A stretch of 17,411 bases of DNA from Pseudomonadota bacterium (GTDB lineage: Bacteria > Pseudomonadota > Gammaproteobacteria > Steroidobacterales > Steroidobacteraceae), in NCBI GenBank assembly GCA_947454665.1, contig CANGMU010000026.1:1-17411 (forward strand), read 5' to 3'. Below the pieces are notes generated by a model that saw only the letters and a list, made by a program, of their open reading frames with translations, ran no database searches and was not told where the DNA came from. Shown in pieces: positions 8,185 to 14,790 of the stretch. Each line of letters begins with the position of its first letter. Position 1 is the stretch's first letter. The translations under genes were made by a program, and so were the position numbers.

Positions 8185-8942
8185 CTGCACATCGCCTGCT
8201 GCCCGCACTCACGCTGCTGTCGCTGCTGTTGGGCTGGGAACTCCTGGTCCGCCTGGCAGACATCCCCCACTACACCCTGCCCGCGCCCACCTTGGTCGCA
8301 CAAACGTTGTGGGCGAATCTCGGGTCGCTCGCCGGCAGCTGGTGGTTCACCGTCAAAGTCACCTTCAGCGCACTGGCATTGGCCTGCGCGGGTGGCGTGC
8401 TTATCGCTGCGGTATTCGCCCTCTCGCCCGCCATTGAGGCTGCCCTGTTTCCGGTTGCCGTCATTCTGCAGGTCACCCCACTGGTCGCCATCGCGCCGCT
8501 CATCCTCATCTACATCGAAAGCACCACGGCAGCGCTGCTGCTGTGCGCATGGATAGTGGCGTTTTTTCCCATCCTTTCGAACACGGTCTTGGGCCTTCGA
8601 GCCGCCGATGCCAACCTGCGTGACCTGTTTCGCCTCTATCGCGCCACGCCATGGCAGCGCCTTCGCCTGCTGCTCACCCCGACCGCACTGCCCTATTTCC
8701 TGGGGGGTCTGCGCATTTCGGGCGGATTGAGCCTCATCGGTGCGGTCACGGCGGAAATGGTGGCTGGTGCCGCAGGCCGCGAGACCGGCCTGGCCTCGCG
8801 CATTCTTGAGGCCAGCTTCCGCACCGAGACGCCCAAAATGTTCGCGGCACTCCTGTTGCTGGTCTTTACCGGCATGCTGATCTTCTGGGCCTTCAACGCC
8901 CTGTCCCACCACTTGCTGCGCGCGCGGCAAAAAAACGGATGA
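8181..8942 (+). CDS. ABC transporter permease (BPD_transp_1 family)
   Basis: This is a 253-residue inner-membrane subunit of the same importer, of the SsuC/TauC type. The N-terminal segment LLPALTLLSLLLGWELLV is a membrane helix, and about five more follow. The cytoplasmic EAA coupling loop lies at about residues 141-172, with ANLRDLFRLYRATPWQRLR, and docks on the ATPase. The ILQVTPLVAIAPLILIYI stretch is typical of the family. It starts at GTG 8181, overlapping the ATPase stop by four bases, and ends four bases before the start of the binding-protein gene, so the three genes form one operon. Six-helix homodimeric permeases of this type normally need only one gene, which fits. Confidence 0.92.
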   Translation: MTAHRLLPALTLLSLLLGWELLVRLADIPHYTLPAPTLVAQTLWANLGSLAGSWWFTVKVTFSALALACAGGVLIAAVFALSPAIEAALFPVAVILQVTPLVAIAPLILIYIESTTAALLLCAWIVAFFPILSNTVLGLRAADANLRDLFRLYRATPWQRLRLLLTPTALPYFLGGLRISGGLSLIGAVTAEMVAGAAGRETGLASRILEASFRTETPKMFAALLLLVFTGMLIFWAFNALSHHLLRARQKNG

Positions 8943-8946
8943 CTCC

Positions 8947-9954
8947 ATGCAGCACCACTGCTTCGCCCTGCTCGCGCTTCTCTGCTTCTCCAATGCGCAG
9001 GCCATTGACCGCGTCACCTTTGCCACCAACTGGAAAGCGCAAGCCGCACATGGCGGCTTCTACCAGGCCGTGGCAGATGGCAGCTATAGCCGGCATGGCC
9101 TGGAGGTCAAGATCCTGCAGGGCGGTCCGCAGGTAAACAACCGACCCCTGCTGCCCGCCGGCCGCATCGACTTCCTGATGACGGGCAACCTGCTGCACAA
9201 CTTTGACAACGTCAAGAACGGTGTGCCGACCGTCGTAGTGGCTGCGATATTCCAGAAAGATCCGCAGGCGCTCATCGCGCATCCGGGGCAGGGCTACGAG
9301 AAATTCGAGACGCTCAAGAACGCGCCGGTGGCGCTGATTGCCAAGGACGCCCAGTTCACCTGGTGGCAGTGGTTGAAGGCGACCCATGGTTTCCGGGACG
9401 AAGCCCTGAAACCCTACAACTACAACCTGGGCCCTTTCCTCGCCAACAAAAAAGCCCTTCAGCAGGGCTATTCGGTGGCCGAGCCGATCTATGTCGAGGC
9501 ACAGGGCGGCTTCAAGCCTGTTGTCCACCTGCTGGCCGACCATGGCTTCTCCACCTACTCCACGCTCATCGAAGCACGCGTCGAGACGGTGCGCAGCAAA
9601 CCGGATCTCGTGCAGCGTTTCGTCGATGCCTCCATCGAAGGTTGGGTGAACTATCTCTACGGCAACCGCAAGGCCGCTGATGCCCTGATGGTCAGAGACA
9701 ACCCGGAGATGACACAGGCGGAAATTGATGCGGCCGTTGCGCTGATGAAATCGCAAGGCATCGTTGATTCAGGCGAATCGCTGCAACGAGGCATCGGGGC
9801 AATGTCCGATGCGCGCATCAGGGATTTCTACGGGCAAATGGTCAAAGCCGGTCTCTACAAGGCCGGCGATGTCGATCTGACCAAGGTTGCCACCCTGCAG
9901 TTCGTCAACCGCAACGTCGGCGCCACACTCAAAGCCAGATTGGCTTCAAAGTAA
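8947..9954 (+). CDS. ABC transporter substrate-binding protein, NMT1/THI5-like
   Basis: This is a 335-residue periplasmic binding protein. The signal peptide MQHHCFALLALLCFSNAQA ends before IDRVTFATNW. The mature N-terminus shows the NMT1/THI5-like pattern HGGFYQAVADGSYSRHGLEV followed by GGPQVN and GRIDFLMTGN, which line the ligand cleft in this group. These proteins bind small organic ligands such as pyrimidine precursors, riboflavin or sulfonates. Which one applies here cannot be told, as there are no thiamine, riboflavin or sulfonate genes nearby and no THI-box upstream. It is the last gene of the operon. A remnant of a glutathione peroxidase gene and a hairpin lie immediately downstream. 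Confidence 0.9.
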   Translation: MQHHCFALLALLCFSNAQAIDRVTFATNWKAQAAHGGFYQAVADGSYSRHGLEVKILQGGPQVNNRPLLPAGRIDFLMTGNLLHNFDNVKNGVPTVVVAAIFQKDPQALIAHPGQGYEKFETLKNAPVALIAKDAQFTWWQWLKATHGFRDEALKPYNYNLGPFLANKKALQQGYSVAEPIYVEAQGGFKPVVHLLADHGFSTYSTLIEARVETVRSKPDLVQRFVDASIEGWVNYLYGNRKAADALMVRDNPEMTQAEIDAAVALMKSQGIVDSGESLQRGIGAMSDARIRDFYGQMVKAGLYKAGDVDLTKVATLQFVNRNVGATLKARLASK

Positions 9955-9981
9955 TCACCGCGTCGACCGCCTGAGCGGGCA

Positions 9982-10071
9982 GCGAAGTAGCGCTGCGATC
10001 GCCTGTTTGAATTGCGGCAATTCCGGCTCGACGCTGCTGTCGAAATACGCCGTGACCTTGCCCGCGGGCGT
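9982..10071 (-). pseudogene. Remnant of a second glutathione peroxidase gene (last 30 codons only)
   Basis: Read on the minus strand, this stretch encodes TPAGKVTAYFDSSVEPELPQ then FKQAIAALLR. It matches the last 30 residues of the intact glutathione peroxidase at 12932-13021 at 25 of 30 positions. The DNA aligns without gaps at a fixed offset of 2950 bases, with about 72 of 91 bases identical and many differences at third codon positions. The stop codon has been lost (TGA to TGC), and the frame runs nine codons further to a TGA at 9957-9955. Homology ends abruptly at 10071 on the upstream side of the gene; nothing of the catalytic part remains and no start codon is in place. This is a dead fragment of a paralogue or of an older gene copy, lying just after the ABC operon. 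Confidence 0.8.
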
Positions 10072-10074
10072 GCT

Positions 10075-10100
10075 CCCGAACGGCCAGACCGTTCGGGTTT
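10075..10100 (+). terminator. Perfect 9-bp hairpin at the edge of the peroxidase remnant, possible terminator
   Basis: CCCGAACGG (10075-10083) and CCGTTCGGG (10089-10097) are exact inverted repeats around a 5-base loop, followed by TTT. It could end transcripts of the ABC operon, 120 bases after its last stop. The T-run is too short for a confident call. It begins four bases beyond the last base of homology with the intact peroxidase gene, so it may also mark a recombination junction. Confidence 0.45.
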
Positions 10101-10128
10101 GCCCGCGAAGGGGAAATTACTGAATAAT
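10099..10128 (+). promoter_or_regulatory. Weak promoter candidate for the G8-domain gene
   Basis: TTGCCC (10099-10104) and AATAAT (10123-10128) are separated by 18 bases in an AT-richer pocket between the hairpin and the G8 gene. The match to the sigma-70 consensus is partial. Some promoter is expected here, because the gene is preceded by a hairpin and a 246-bp gap. The site would leave an untranslated leader of about 65 bases. Confidence 0.25.
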
Positions 10129-10200
10129 CGGTCGGCAGCTGCTGCTGATACACGTAGATCGCCGGAAAAGCGACACATCCAGTTGAGGGGGCCTGATTCC

Positions 10201-12846
10201 ATGCGAATGAGCCATCGTCTGATCCATCTCTCGGTACTGGCTACCGCGATGTTCTCCTTTGCTACCCAGGCCGAGGAAGCCGTGAAGAGCGGTGCGTGGT
10301 CAAATCCGTCCACGTGGTCCCGTGGCGCAATCCCAAAGGCAGGCAGCAAGGTCACCATTGGCGATCGTATGAACGTCGTGCTGGACGTCAGCCCCCCTGC
10401 CCTGAACGGCATAACCGTCAACGGAAAACTCAGCTTTTCCGATAAAGCCGACCTGGAATTGAGCACCGAATGGATCATGGTGCACGGCGAACTCGCGATC
10501 GGCACCGAGGCAAAGCCTCACACCCACAGGGCCACCATTACGCTCACCGACAACGTGAAAGATGAGCAGCTCATGGGCATGGGTGACCGCGGCATCATGC
10601 TCTCGGGCGGCACCCTGAACCTGCATGGCAGCCGCACCAACACCTGGACCAAACTGGCCAAGACAGCCAAGGCCGGCAGCAGTTCGATCGAGGTGTTGGA
10701 CGCCTCGCACTGGCAGGCTGGCGACGTGATTGTGCTCGCCTCCACGGACTACAACCCGCGTCAGGCAGAGACCCGCACCATTGCCTCCATCAGTGGCAAC
10801 AGCATCACGCTGAACAAGCCCCTTGAGTACATGCACTTCGGCCAGATCACCTTCGATGTGGACGAGCGCGGCGAGGTGGGCCTGCTGACCCGCAACATCA
10901 AGATCCAGGCATCCGAAGACGCGGCAACCTCGTATTTCGGTGGCCACATCATGGCGATGGTCACCAGCAAGATGTACGTCGAAGGGGTCGAACTCAACCG
11001 TATGGGCCAGCACCTGGAACTGGCTCGTTACCCGATCCACTGGCATCTGGTCGGCGACGCCGGCAAGGGTCAGTACATCAAGAATGCGTCCATCCACGAC
11101 ACCTACAACCGCTGCGTGACCGTGCACGGCACGAATGGTGTGCGGGTCGAAAACAACGTGACCTACAACATCGTGGGTCACTGCTTCTTCCTCGAAGACG
11201 GCATCGAGCACGGCAATGAGTTCGTCAGGAACCTCGCCATCCAGATCAAATGCCATCCCACCAAGCCCTGCGTCCCGATGAATCTCGCCGCCAACGGAGA
11301 GATCAGCGGGAGTCGCCAGGCCATCCGGCAAGCCAGCTTTTCCGGCAAGGACACCCTGCTGCCCTCGGACAACACGGTGACGGCTTACTGGATCACCAAC
11401 CCGGACAACGCCTTCATCGACAACGTGGCTGCCGGTTCCGATGAGACCGGCTTCTGGTTTTCACTGCCGATGCACCCGCAAGGCGCGTTTGCAGGCTCGG
11501 ACACCGCCAAGAATGTCTGGCCGCGCCGAACGCCGCTGCGCGCATTCAGGGGCAATGTGTCCCATTCGAACTTCGACGGGTTCATGATTGACCGGCACAT
11601 CAACGAAGACAACACCTTCGGCCTGGCCTCCATTCCGTTGCTGCCGCTGGCAGATCCCAACGATCTGGAGAGCGACGTGCTGGAGTCGCACTTCGAGAGT
11701 CTCACCAGCTACAAGAACCGCAATGGCGGCCTCTGGGGTCGGGGAGACCTTTACGTCTACAGCAAGGCGAAATTTGCCGACAACGCCATTGGCCTGACGC
11801 ATTCCGCGGGCGACGTCGGCAGCTCGCGTTTTCATTCGAGGCTGGTTGATTCGCTGGTCGTGGGCGAAACCGAGAATATCGGCAACCCCACGACAGCCGA
11901 GGAAATCGCCTATGGCCGCAGCCTGCCGAAGCCTCCCATTCCGGATTTCCCCATCCGCGGCTATGAATACTATGACTACCGTGGTGAGGTGGTGAACACG
12001 ACCTTCGTGAACTTCCAGGACAACGGCAGGAGAAAAACCGGCGCGCTGTCCTTCCTGCTGTTCACAAGCGCGGGGCTCAGTACGGGAAGCTCGATCAGCG
12101 CTGCGAAATTCGTCAATGCCAAGCCCGTCTATTTCCCGAAATTCGACACCCGATTCGATAACGACAACCGCGGCGGCAGCGCCTACCGGACCCTGTCGAT
12201 CCACGACCTGGACGGCTCGGTGACCGGTGTCCCCGACTCCCACATCATGCTCCACGACGGCGAGAACGACAGCGTCGTCACCGACAACACCTGCAAGATC
12301 GAGCCGACGTGGAACGCCTCGGTGTGCAAGGGTGATGTGGGCCGTCTGAATCTCTCCGACAGCCGAGGAGAACTGCCGCGCACGGTCAATCTCGAATCGC
12401 GGACCGCGCGGTATGCACTGCTGGGTGCGATCGGTGGGACGACTCCAGACGACCCCCTCGTCAAGTCTCAACGTGCTGCGCTGTTTACTCGACGCGCTCC
12501 GCAGGCGCCCATCGCGCTGGTTCGCGACGGCAAGGAATTCAAGATCTCCGGCGACCAGAGCACCGTGAAGGCCGGCACCGAGATCCAGGTCAAGACCGAG
12601 AGGAAGGAAGTCACCCTCAGTCTGGCGGAAATGGATCAGGGCTCATGGGTCGTCTTTGAATTCCCGGGCTTCGCCAACGCAGCCTCCGGAAAGCAACAGG
12701 GCAGCTTGAACGCCTTGCGCCAGGCCAAGGAAACGTCCTGGTTCAGGGACGGGGCGGCCCTCTGGGTCAAACTGGTGGCTGCCCCTCCGGTCAGTCAGAT
12801 CATTCGTCCCACGGACCTGCAAGTCAGCATGACGGTCAGCCGATAA
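10201..12846 (+). CDS. Secreted G8-domain / parallel beta-helix protein, CEMIP/TMEM2-like
   Basis: This is an 881-residue exported protein. The signal peptide MRMSHRLIHLSVLATAMFSF-ATQA precedes a G8 domain at about residues 30-150, with its conserved pattern GAWSNPSTWSRGAIPKAGSK, VTIGDRMNVVLD and VNGKLSFS. A parallel beta-helix region follows. A block at about residues 270-345 (RYPIHWHLVGD, then IHDTYNRCVTVHGTNG, then VGHCFFLEDGIEHGN) closely resembles animal CEMIP/TMEM2, which depolymerise or bind hyaluronan outside cells. A glycan target is therefore plausible but unproven here. ATG 10201 is preferred because GAGGGG (10185-10190) and the signal peptide fit it; the frame stays open far upstream through the peroxidase remnant. 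It stands alone as a transcription unit, convergent with the peroxidase gene. Confidence 0.88.
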   Translation: MRMSHRLIHLSVLATAMFSFATQAEEAVKSGAWSNPSTWSRGAIPKAGSKVTIGDRMNVVLDVSPPALNGITVNGKLSFSDKADLELSTEWIMVHGELAIGTEAKPHTHRATITLTDNVKDEQLMGMGDRGIMLSGGTLNLHGSRTNTWTKLAKTAKAGSSSIEVLDASHWQAGDVIVLASTDYNPRQAETRTIASISGNSITLNKPLEYMHFGQITFDVDERGEVGLLTRNIKIQASEDAATSYFGGHIMAMVTSKMYVEGVELNRMGQHLELARYPIHWHLVGDAGKGQYIKNASIHDTYNRCVTVHGTNGVRVENNVTYNIVGHCFFLEDGIEHGNEFVRNLAIQIKCHPTKPCVPMNLAANGEISGSRQAIRQASFSGKDTLLPSDNTVTAYWITNPDNAFIDNVAAGSDETGFWFSLPMHPQGAFAGSDTAKNVWPRRTPLRAFRGNVSHSNFDGFMIDRHINEDNTFGLASIPLLPLADPNDLESDVLESHFESLTSYKNRNGGLWGRGDLYVYSKAKFADNAIGLTHSAGDVGSSRFHSRLVDSLVVGETENIGNPTTAEEIAYGRSLPKPPIPDFPIRGYEYYDYRGEVVNTTFVNFQDNGRRKTGALSFLLFTSAGLSTGSSISAAKFVNAKPVYFPKFDTRFDNDNRGGSAYRTLSIHDLDGSVTGVPDSHIMLHDGENDSVVTDNTCKIEPTWNASVCKGDVGRLNLSDSRGELPRTVNLESRTARYALLGAIGGTTPDDPLVKSQRAALFTRRAPQAPIALVRDGKEFKISGDQSTVKAGTEIQVKTERKEVTLSLAEMDQGSWVVFEFPGFANAASGKQQGSLNALRQAKETSWFRDGAALWVKLVAAPPVSQIIRPTDLQVSMTVSR

Positions 12847-12858
12847 AAACGGAGCAGG

Positions 12859-12886
12859 GCGTGCGGGAACCACACCACCTGCACGC
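12859..12886. terminator. Hairpin between convergent genes, possible bidirectional terminator
   Basis: GCGTGCGGG (12859-12867) pairs with CCTGCACGC (12878-12886) through nine pairs, including one G-U, around a 10-base loop. It lies in the 82-base gap between the G8 gene and the convergent peroxidase gene. There is no T-run on the plus side. On the minus side a run of five T's appears, but about eight bases past the stem. It is therefore at best a weak or factor-dependent terminator. Confidence 0.35.
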
Positions 12887-12928
12887 CAGTGGCGACATCG
12901 CACATCGAAAGCCCGCAGCGATCGACGC

Positions 12929-13531
12929 TCAGCGCAGCAGCGCAGCGATGGCTTGATTGAGCTGCGGCGACTCCGGCGTGACGCTGCTGTCGAAATAGGC
13001 AGACACCTTACCGGCGGGGGTCACCAGGTATTTATTGAAGTTCCACCCCGGCTCACGCTGCTGACGTGCCAGCTCGGCGAACACCGGGTTGGCACGTCGA
13101 CCGGTGACCGCCGATGCCGACAGCATGGTGAATGTGACACCGTAGTTCAGATAACACACCTCGGCAGTCTCGGCTTCGTCCTTGGCCTCCTGCTGGAAGT
13201 CGTCCGACGGAAAACCCACTACCACCAGGCCCTGGTTCTTGTAGCGCTCGTGCAGCGCCTGCAGTCCCTTGAATTGCGGCGTGTAGCCGCAATGACTCGC
13301 GGTGTTCACGATCAACAGCGGCTTGCCGGCGAAATCGCGGCATAGATTGACCTTGCCGCTGCTGCGCAACTTGCGAAATTCATGGTTCAGAAAGGCCGGA
13401 CATGCGGTCGATGTCGTCGCCGCTGAAGACGGGAGTGGGGCAGCTTTGACGTCGGCCTGCGGCTGCGGGACGGCGAGTGCCGCACTCGCACCGAGCATCG
13501 AGCACGCCAAGCTGACGAAGGTTTTTGCCAT
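12929..13531 (-). CDS. Secreted cysteine-type glutathione peroxidase
   Basis: This is a 200-residue thiol peroxidase of the GPx family, which reduces hydrogen or lipid peroxides. A signal peptide (MAKTFVSLACSMLGASAALA) and a Ser/Ala/Pro-rich linker precede the fold, so it acts in the periplasm, where thioredoxin-like proteins rather than glutathione may be the reductant. The peroxidatic cysteine is Cys81 in VNTASHCGYTPQF. Cys126 in EVCYLNYGVTF is a possible resolving cysteine, and the Trp-Asn of the active site are in PGWNFNKYL. The usual active-site glutamine (GFPxNQF) is replaced by Asp111 in GFPSDDF. A strong ribosome-binding site (GAGGG) precedes ATG 13531. Its last 30 codons are duplicated as a remnant on the other side of the G8 gene. 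Confidence 0.93.
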   Translation of the reverse strand: MAKTFVSLACSMLGASAALAVPQPQADVKAAPLPSSAATTSTACPAFLNHEFRKLRSSGKVNLCRDFAGKPLLIVNTASHCGYTPQFKGLQALHERYKNQGLVVVGFPSDDFQQEAKDEAETAEVCYLNYGVTFTMLSASAVTGRRANPVFAELARQQREPGWNFNKYLVTPAGKVSAYFDSSVTPESPQLNQAIAALLR

Positions 13532-13622
13532 GAACTTACCCTCACTGATCGTAAATGATTGGCCACAGAGCCACTGACCCCTGCAAGCCTGACCCCGCGA
13601 ATATCCCAGCGCCGCGACAGAC

Positions 13623-13919
13623 TTAAGTCCTTTCAGCCATCACGCTGAGCAACTCACCGCCCTCATCGACCTCGCCGGCAAGCTCGATCGGTTGGCAGCA
13701 GACCTGGCAATCCTCGATGTAGCGGAATGAGCCGGCGGACAGGTCCATCACCGTGTCGATCGACTCGCCGCAAAACGGACACTGCACGGCAACGAGTCGG
13801 GTGGGCTCACCAGCGCCCGCTCCCGGCTCGAACACCGGCTCCAGCCCATAGATCTCGTCGATCGCCTGCGCGTCGTAGAGAGCTGGCGACGACTTGGCGG
13901 GACGTGTCCGAGCGTTCAT
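13623..13919 (-). CDS. CPXCG motif-containing cysteine-rich protein
   Basis: This is a 98-residue small protein of the CPXCG family, whose function is unknown. The metal-binding pattern is clear: VQCPFCGESID, then VMDLSAGSFRYIEDCQVCCQPI. CPFC and CQVCC would ligate one zinc. Family members are commonly about 60-70 residues, so the first 40 or so residues here (MNARTRPAKSSPALYD onward) are an extension with low complexity toward GAGAGEP. ATG 13919 is supported by GAGGTAA about 10 bases upstream. The start codon faces the DUF3237 gene, and 113 bp separate the two. It lies 91 bp upstream of, and in the same direction as, the peroxidase gene, so read-through into it is not excluded. It is probably cytoplasmic. 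Confidence 0.87.
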   Translation of the reverse strand: MNARTRPAKSSPALYDAQAIDEIYGLEPVFEPGAGAGEPTRLVAVQCPFCGESIDTVMDLSAGSFRYIEDCQVCCQPIELAGEVDEGGELLSVMAERT

Positions 13920-13998
13920 GGCAAGAACGTTACCTCAACCTGACTCGGCGGCGCCGAATCCTTCCCCGTCGAGCCTGGCCGGCTGGCCTGCCGCCTGT

Positions 13999-14026
13999 TT
14001 GAGGGCTACCAAGTCTGCTTTATGAT
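13999..14026 (+). promoter_or_regulatory. Sigma-70 promoter for the DUF3237 gene, possibly leaderless
   Basis: TTGAGG (13999-14004) and TATGAT (14021-14026) are 16 bases apart; the -10 box matches the consensus at five of six positions. The start of transcription would fall about six or seven bases downstream, at or next to the A of the ATG at 14033. No good Shine-Dalgarno is present between them, only CCGAG, so the mRNA may begin at its start codon. Confidence 0.5.
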
Positions 14027-14032
14027 CCGAGA

Positions 14033-14566
14033 ATGAAAACATACCGCATCATCCTCGCGCTGGCCGCCAGCCTGTTTGCCACCGCCCTGCCCGCCGCCGC
14101 GCCACCCCCGCCGCCGGGACTGGCATTCGCCTTTGAGCTGCGGGCCAAGGTCGCCGACCCGGTCATCATCGGGCAGATCCCGCATGGCCTGCGGCGCATC
14201 GTCGCCATCACCGGAGGTACGGTGAGCGGCCCTGACATGCAGGGCGAAGTGGTGCCCAACAGCGGTGCCGACTGGCAGATGATCCAGCCCGACGGATTCT
14301 CGGAGCTGGACACGCGCTACACGCTGCGCACCAGCAAGGGCGAGCTGGTGTACGTGCAGAATGCAGGCATCCGGCACGCACCGCCCGAGGTGATGAAGCG
14401 CCTCAACGCCGGCGAGGTCGTCGACCCGAAGCTGGTGTATTTCCGCACGGTGGCGAAGTTCGAGACCACGGCGGAAGGCCTGAAGTGGCTGACCCGCAGC
14501 GTGTTTATCGGCGTCGGCGAGCGCTCCCCGAACGAAGTGATCGTGCGCTTCTACCGGGTGGAGTGA
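14033..14566 (+). CDS. Secreted DUF3237 family protein
   Basis: This is a 177-residue protein. A signal peptide (MKTYRIILALAASLFATALP-AAA) leads into a DUF3237 domain: LAFAFELRAKV, then PHGLRRIVAITGGTVSGPD, PNSGADWQMIQPDG, DTRYTLRTSKGELVYVQNAGIR, VYFRTVAKFET and NEVIVRFYRV. The domain is a beta-barrel of unknown function that often accompanies degradative enzymes. Many relatives lack a signal peptide, so export here is notable. The start ATG 14033 is fixed by the signal peptide and the promoter just upstream. It is a single-gene unit: a gene-poor stretch follows, and the CPXCG gene diverges from it. Assigned with good confidence to the family, not to a reaction. Confidence 0.88.
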   Translation: MKTYRIILALAASLFATALPAAAPPPPPGLAFAFELRAKVADPVIIGQIPHGLRRIVAITGGTVSGPDMQGEVVPNSGADWQMIQPDGFSELDTRYTLRTSKGELVYVQNAGIRHAPPEVMKRLNAGEVVDPKLVYFRTVAKFETTAEGLKWLTRSVFIGVGERSPNEVIVRFYRVE

Positions 14567-14583
14567 CTGCCGCCCAGGACGGC

Positions 14584-14600
14584 GACCTGCCAGGTCGTTG
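14584..14600. repeat. Palindromic element, copy 1
   Basis: GACCTG-C-CAGGTC followed by GTTG: two 6-base arms in exact inverted repeat around one base, 18 bases after the DUF3237 stop. A near-identical copy lies about 190 bases downstream with the same trailing GTTG. It could be a protein-binding site or a trace of a small duplication. Confidence 0.45.
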
Positions 14601-14774
14601 ACCCGCCCCGCCCCACGGAAGCTTTGGCGCAACGAGGCGCCGTGGAGCTTCGAGATCGCGCCAGCGGCCGAGATGATCGGGCGCGGCGCGATGACCGTTT
14701 CCTGAAGAAGCCACCCCGCTTGTTCGACTCCTCGTCGAAGACTTAGAAGAATAGACAGCTGGTGACTCGCGCCT

Positions 14775-14790
14775 GACCTGCAGGTCGTTG
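14775..14790. repeat. Palindromic element, copy 2
   Basis: GACCTGCAGGTC followed by GTTG: a perfect 12-base palindrome that differs from copy 1 only by loss of the central C. Both copies share 16 bases in the same direction, in a stretch without genes. Two copies are too few to call a repeat family from this window. Confidence 0.45.

Noticed and set aside
9955..10071. The peroxidase remnant as a functional small gene
   Set aside because: It has no start codon with a ribosome-binding site, no catalytic residues, and a lost stop codon, so it is best read as a fragment.
10012..10200. Upstream extension of the G8 protein by 63 residues
   Set aside because: The frame is open, but it would run through the peroxidase remnant and hairpin. 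The signal peptide and ribosome-binding site both fix the start at 10201.
10300..11331. Long minus-strand frames inside the G8-domain gene
   Set aside because: The plus-strand protein has strongly conserved blocks here; the antisense translations show no motif or start signals.
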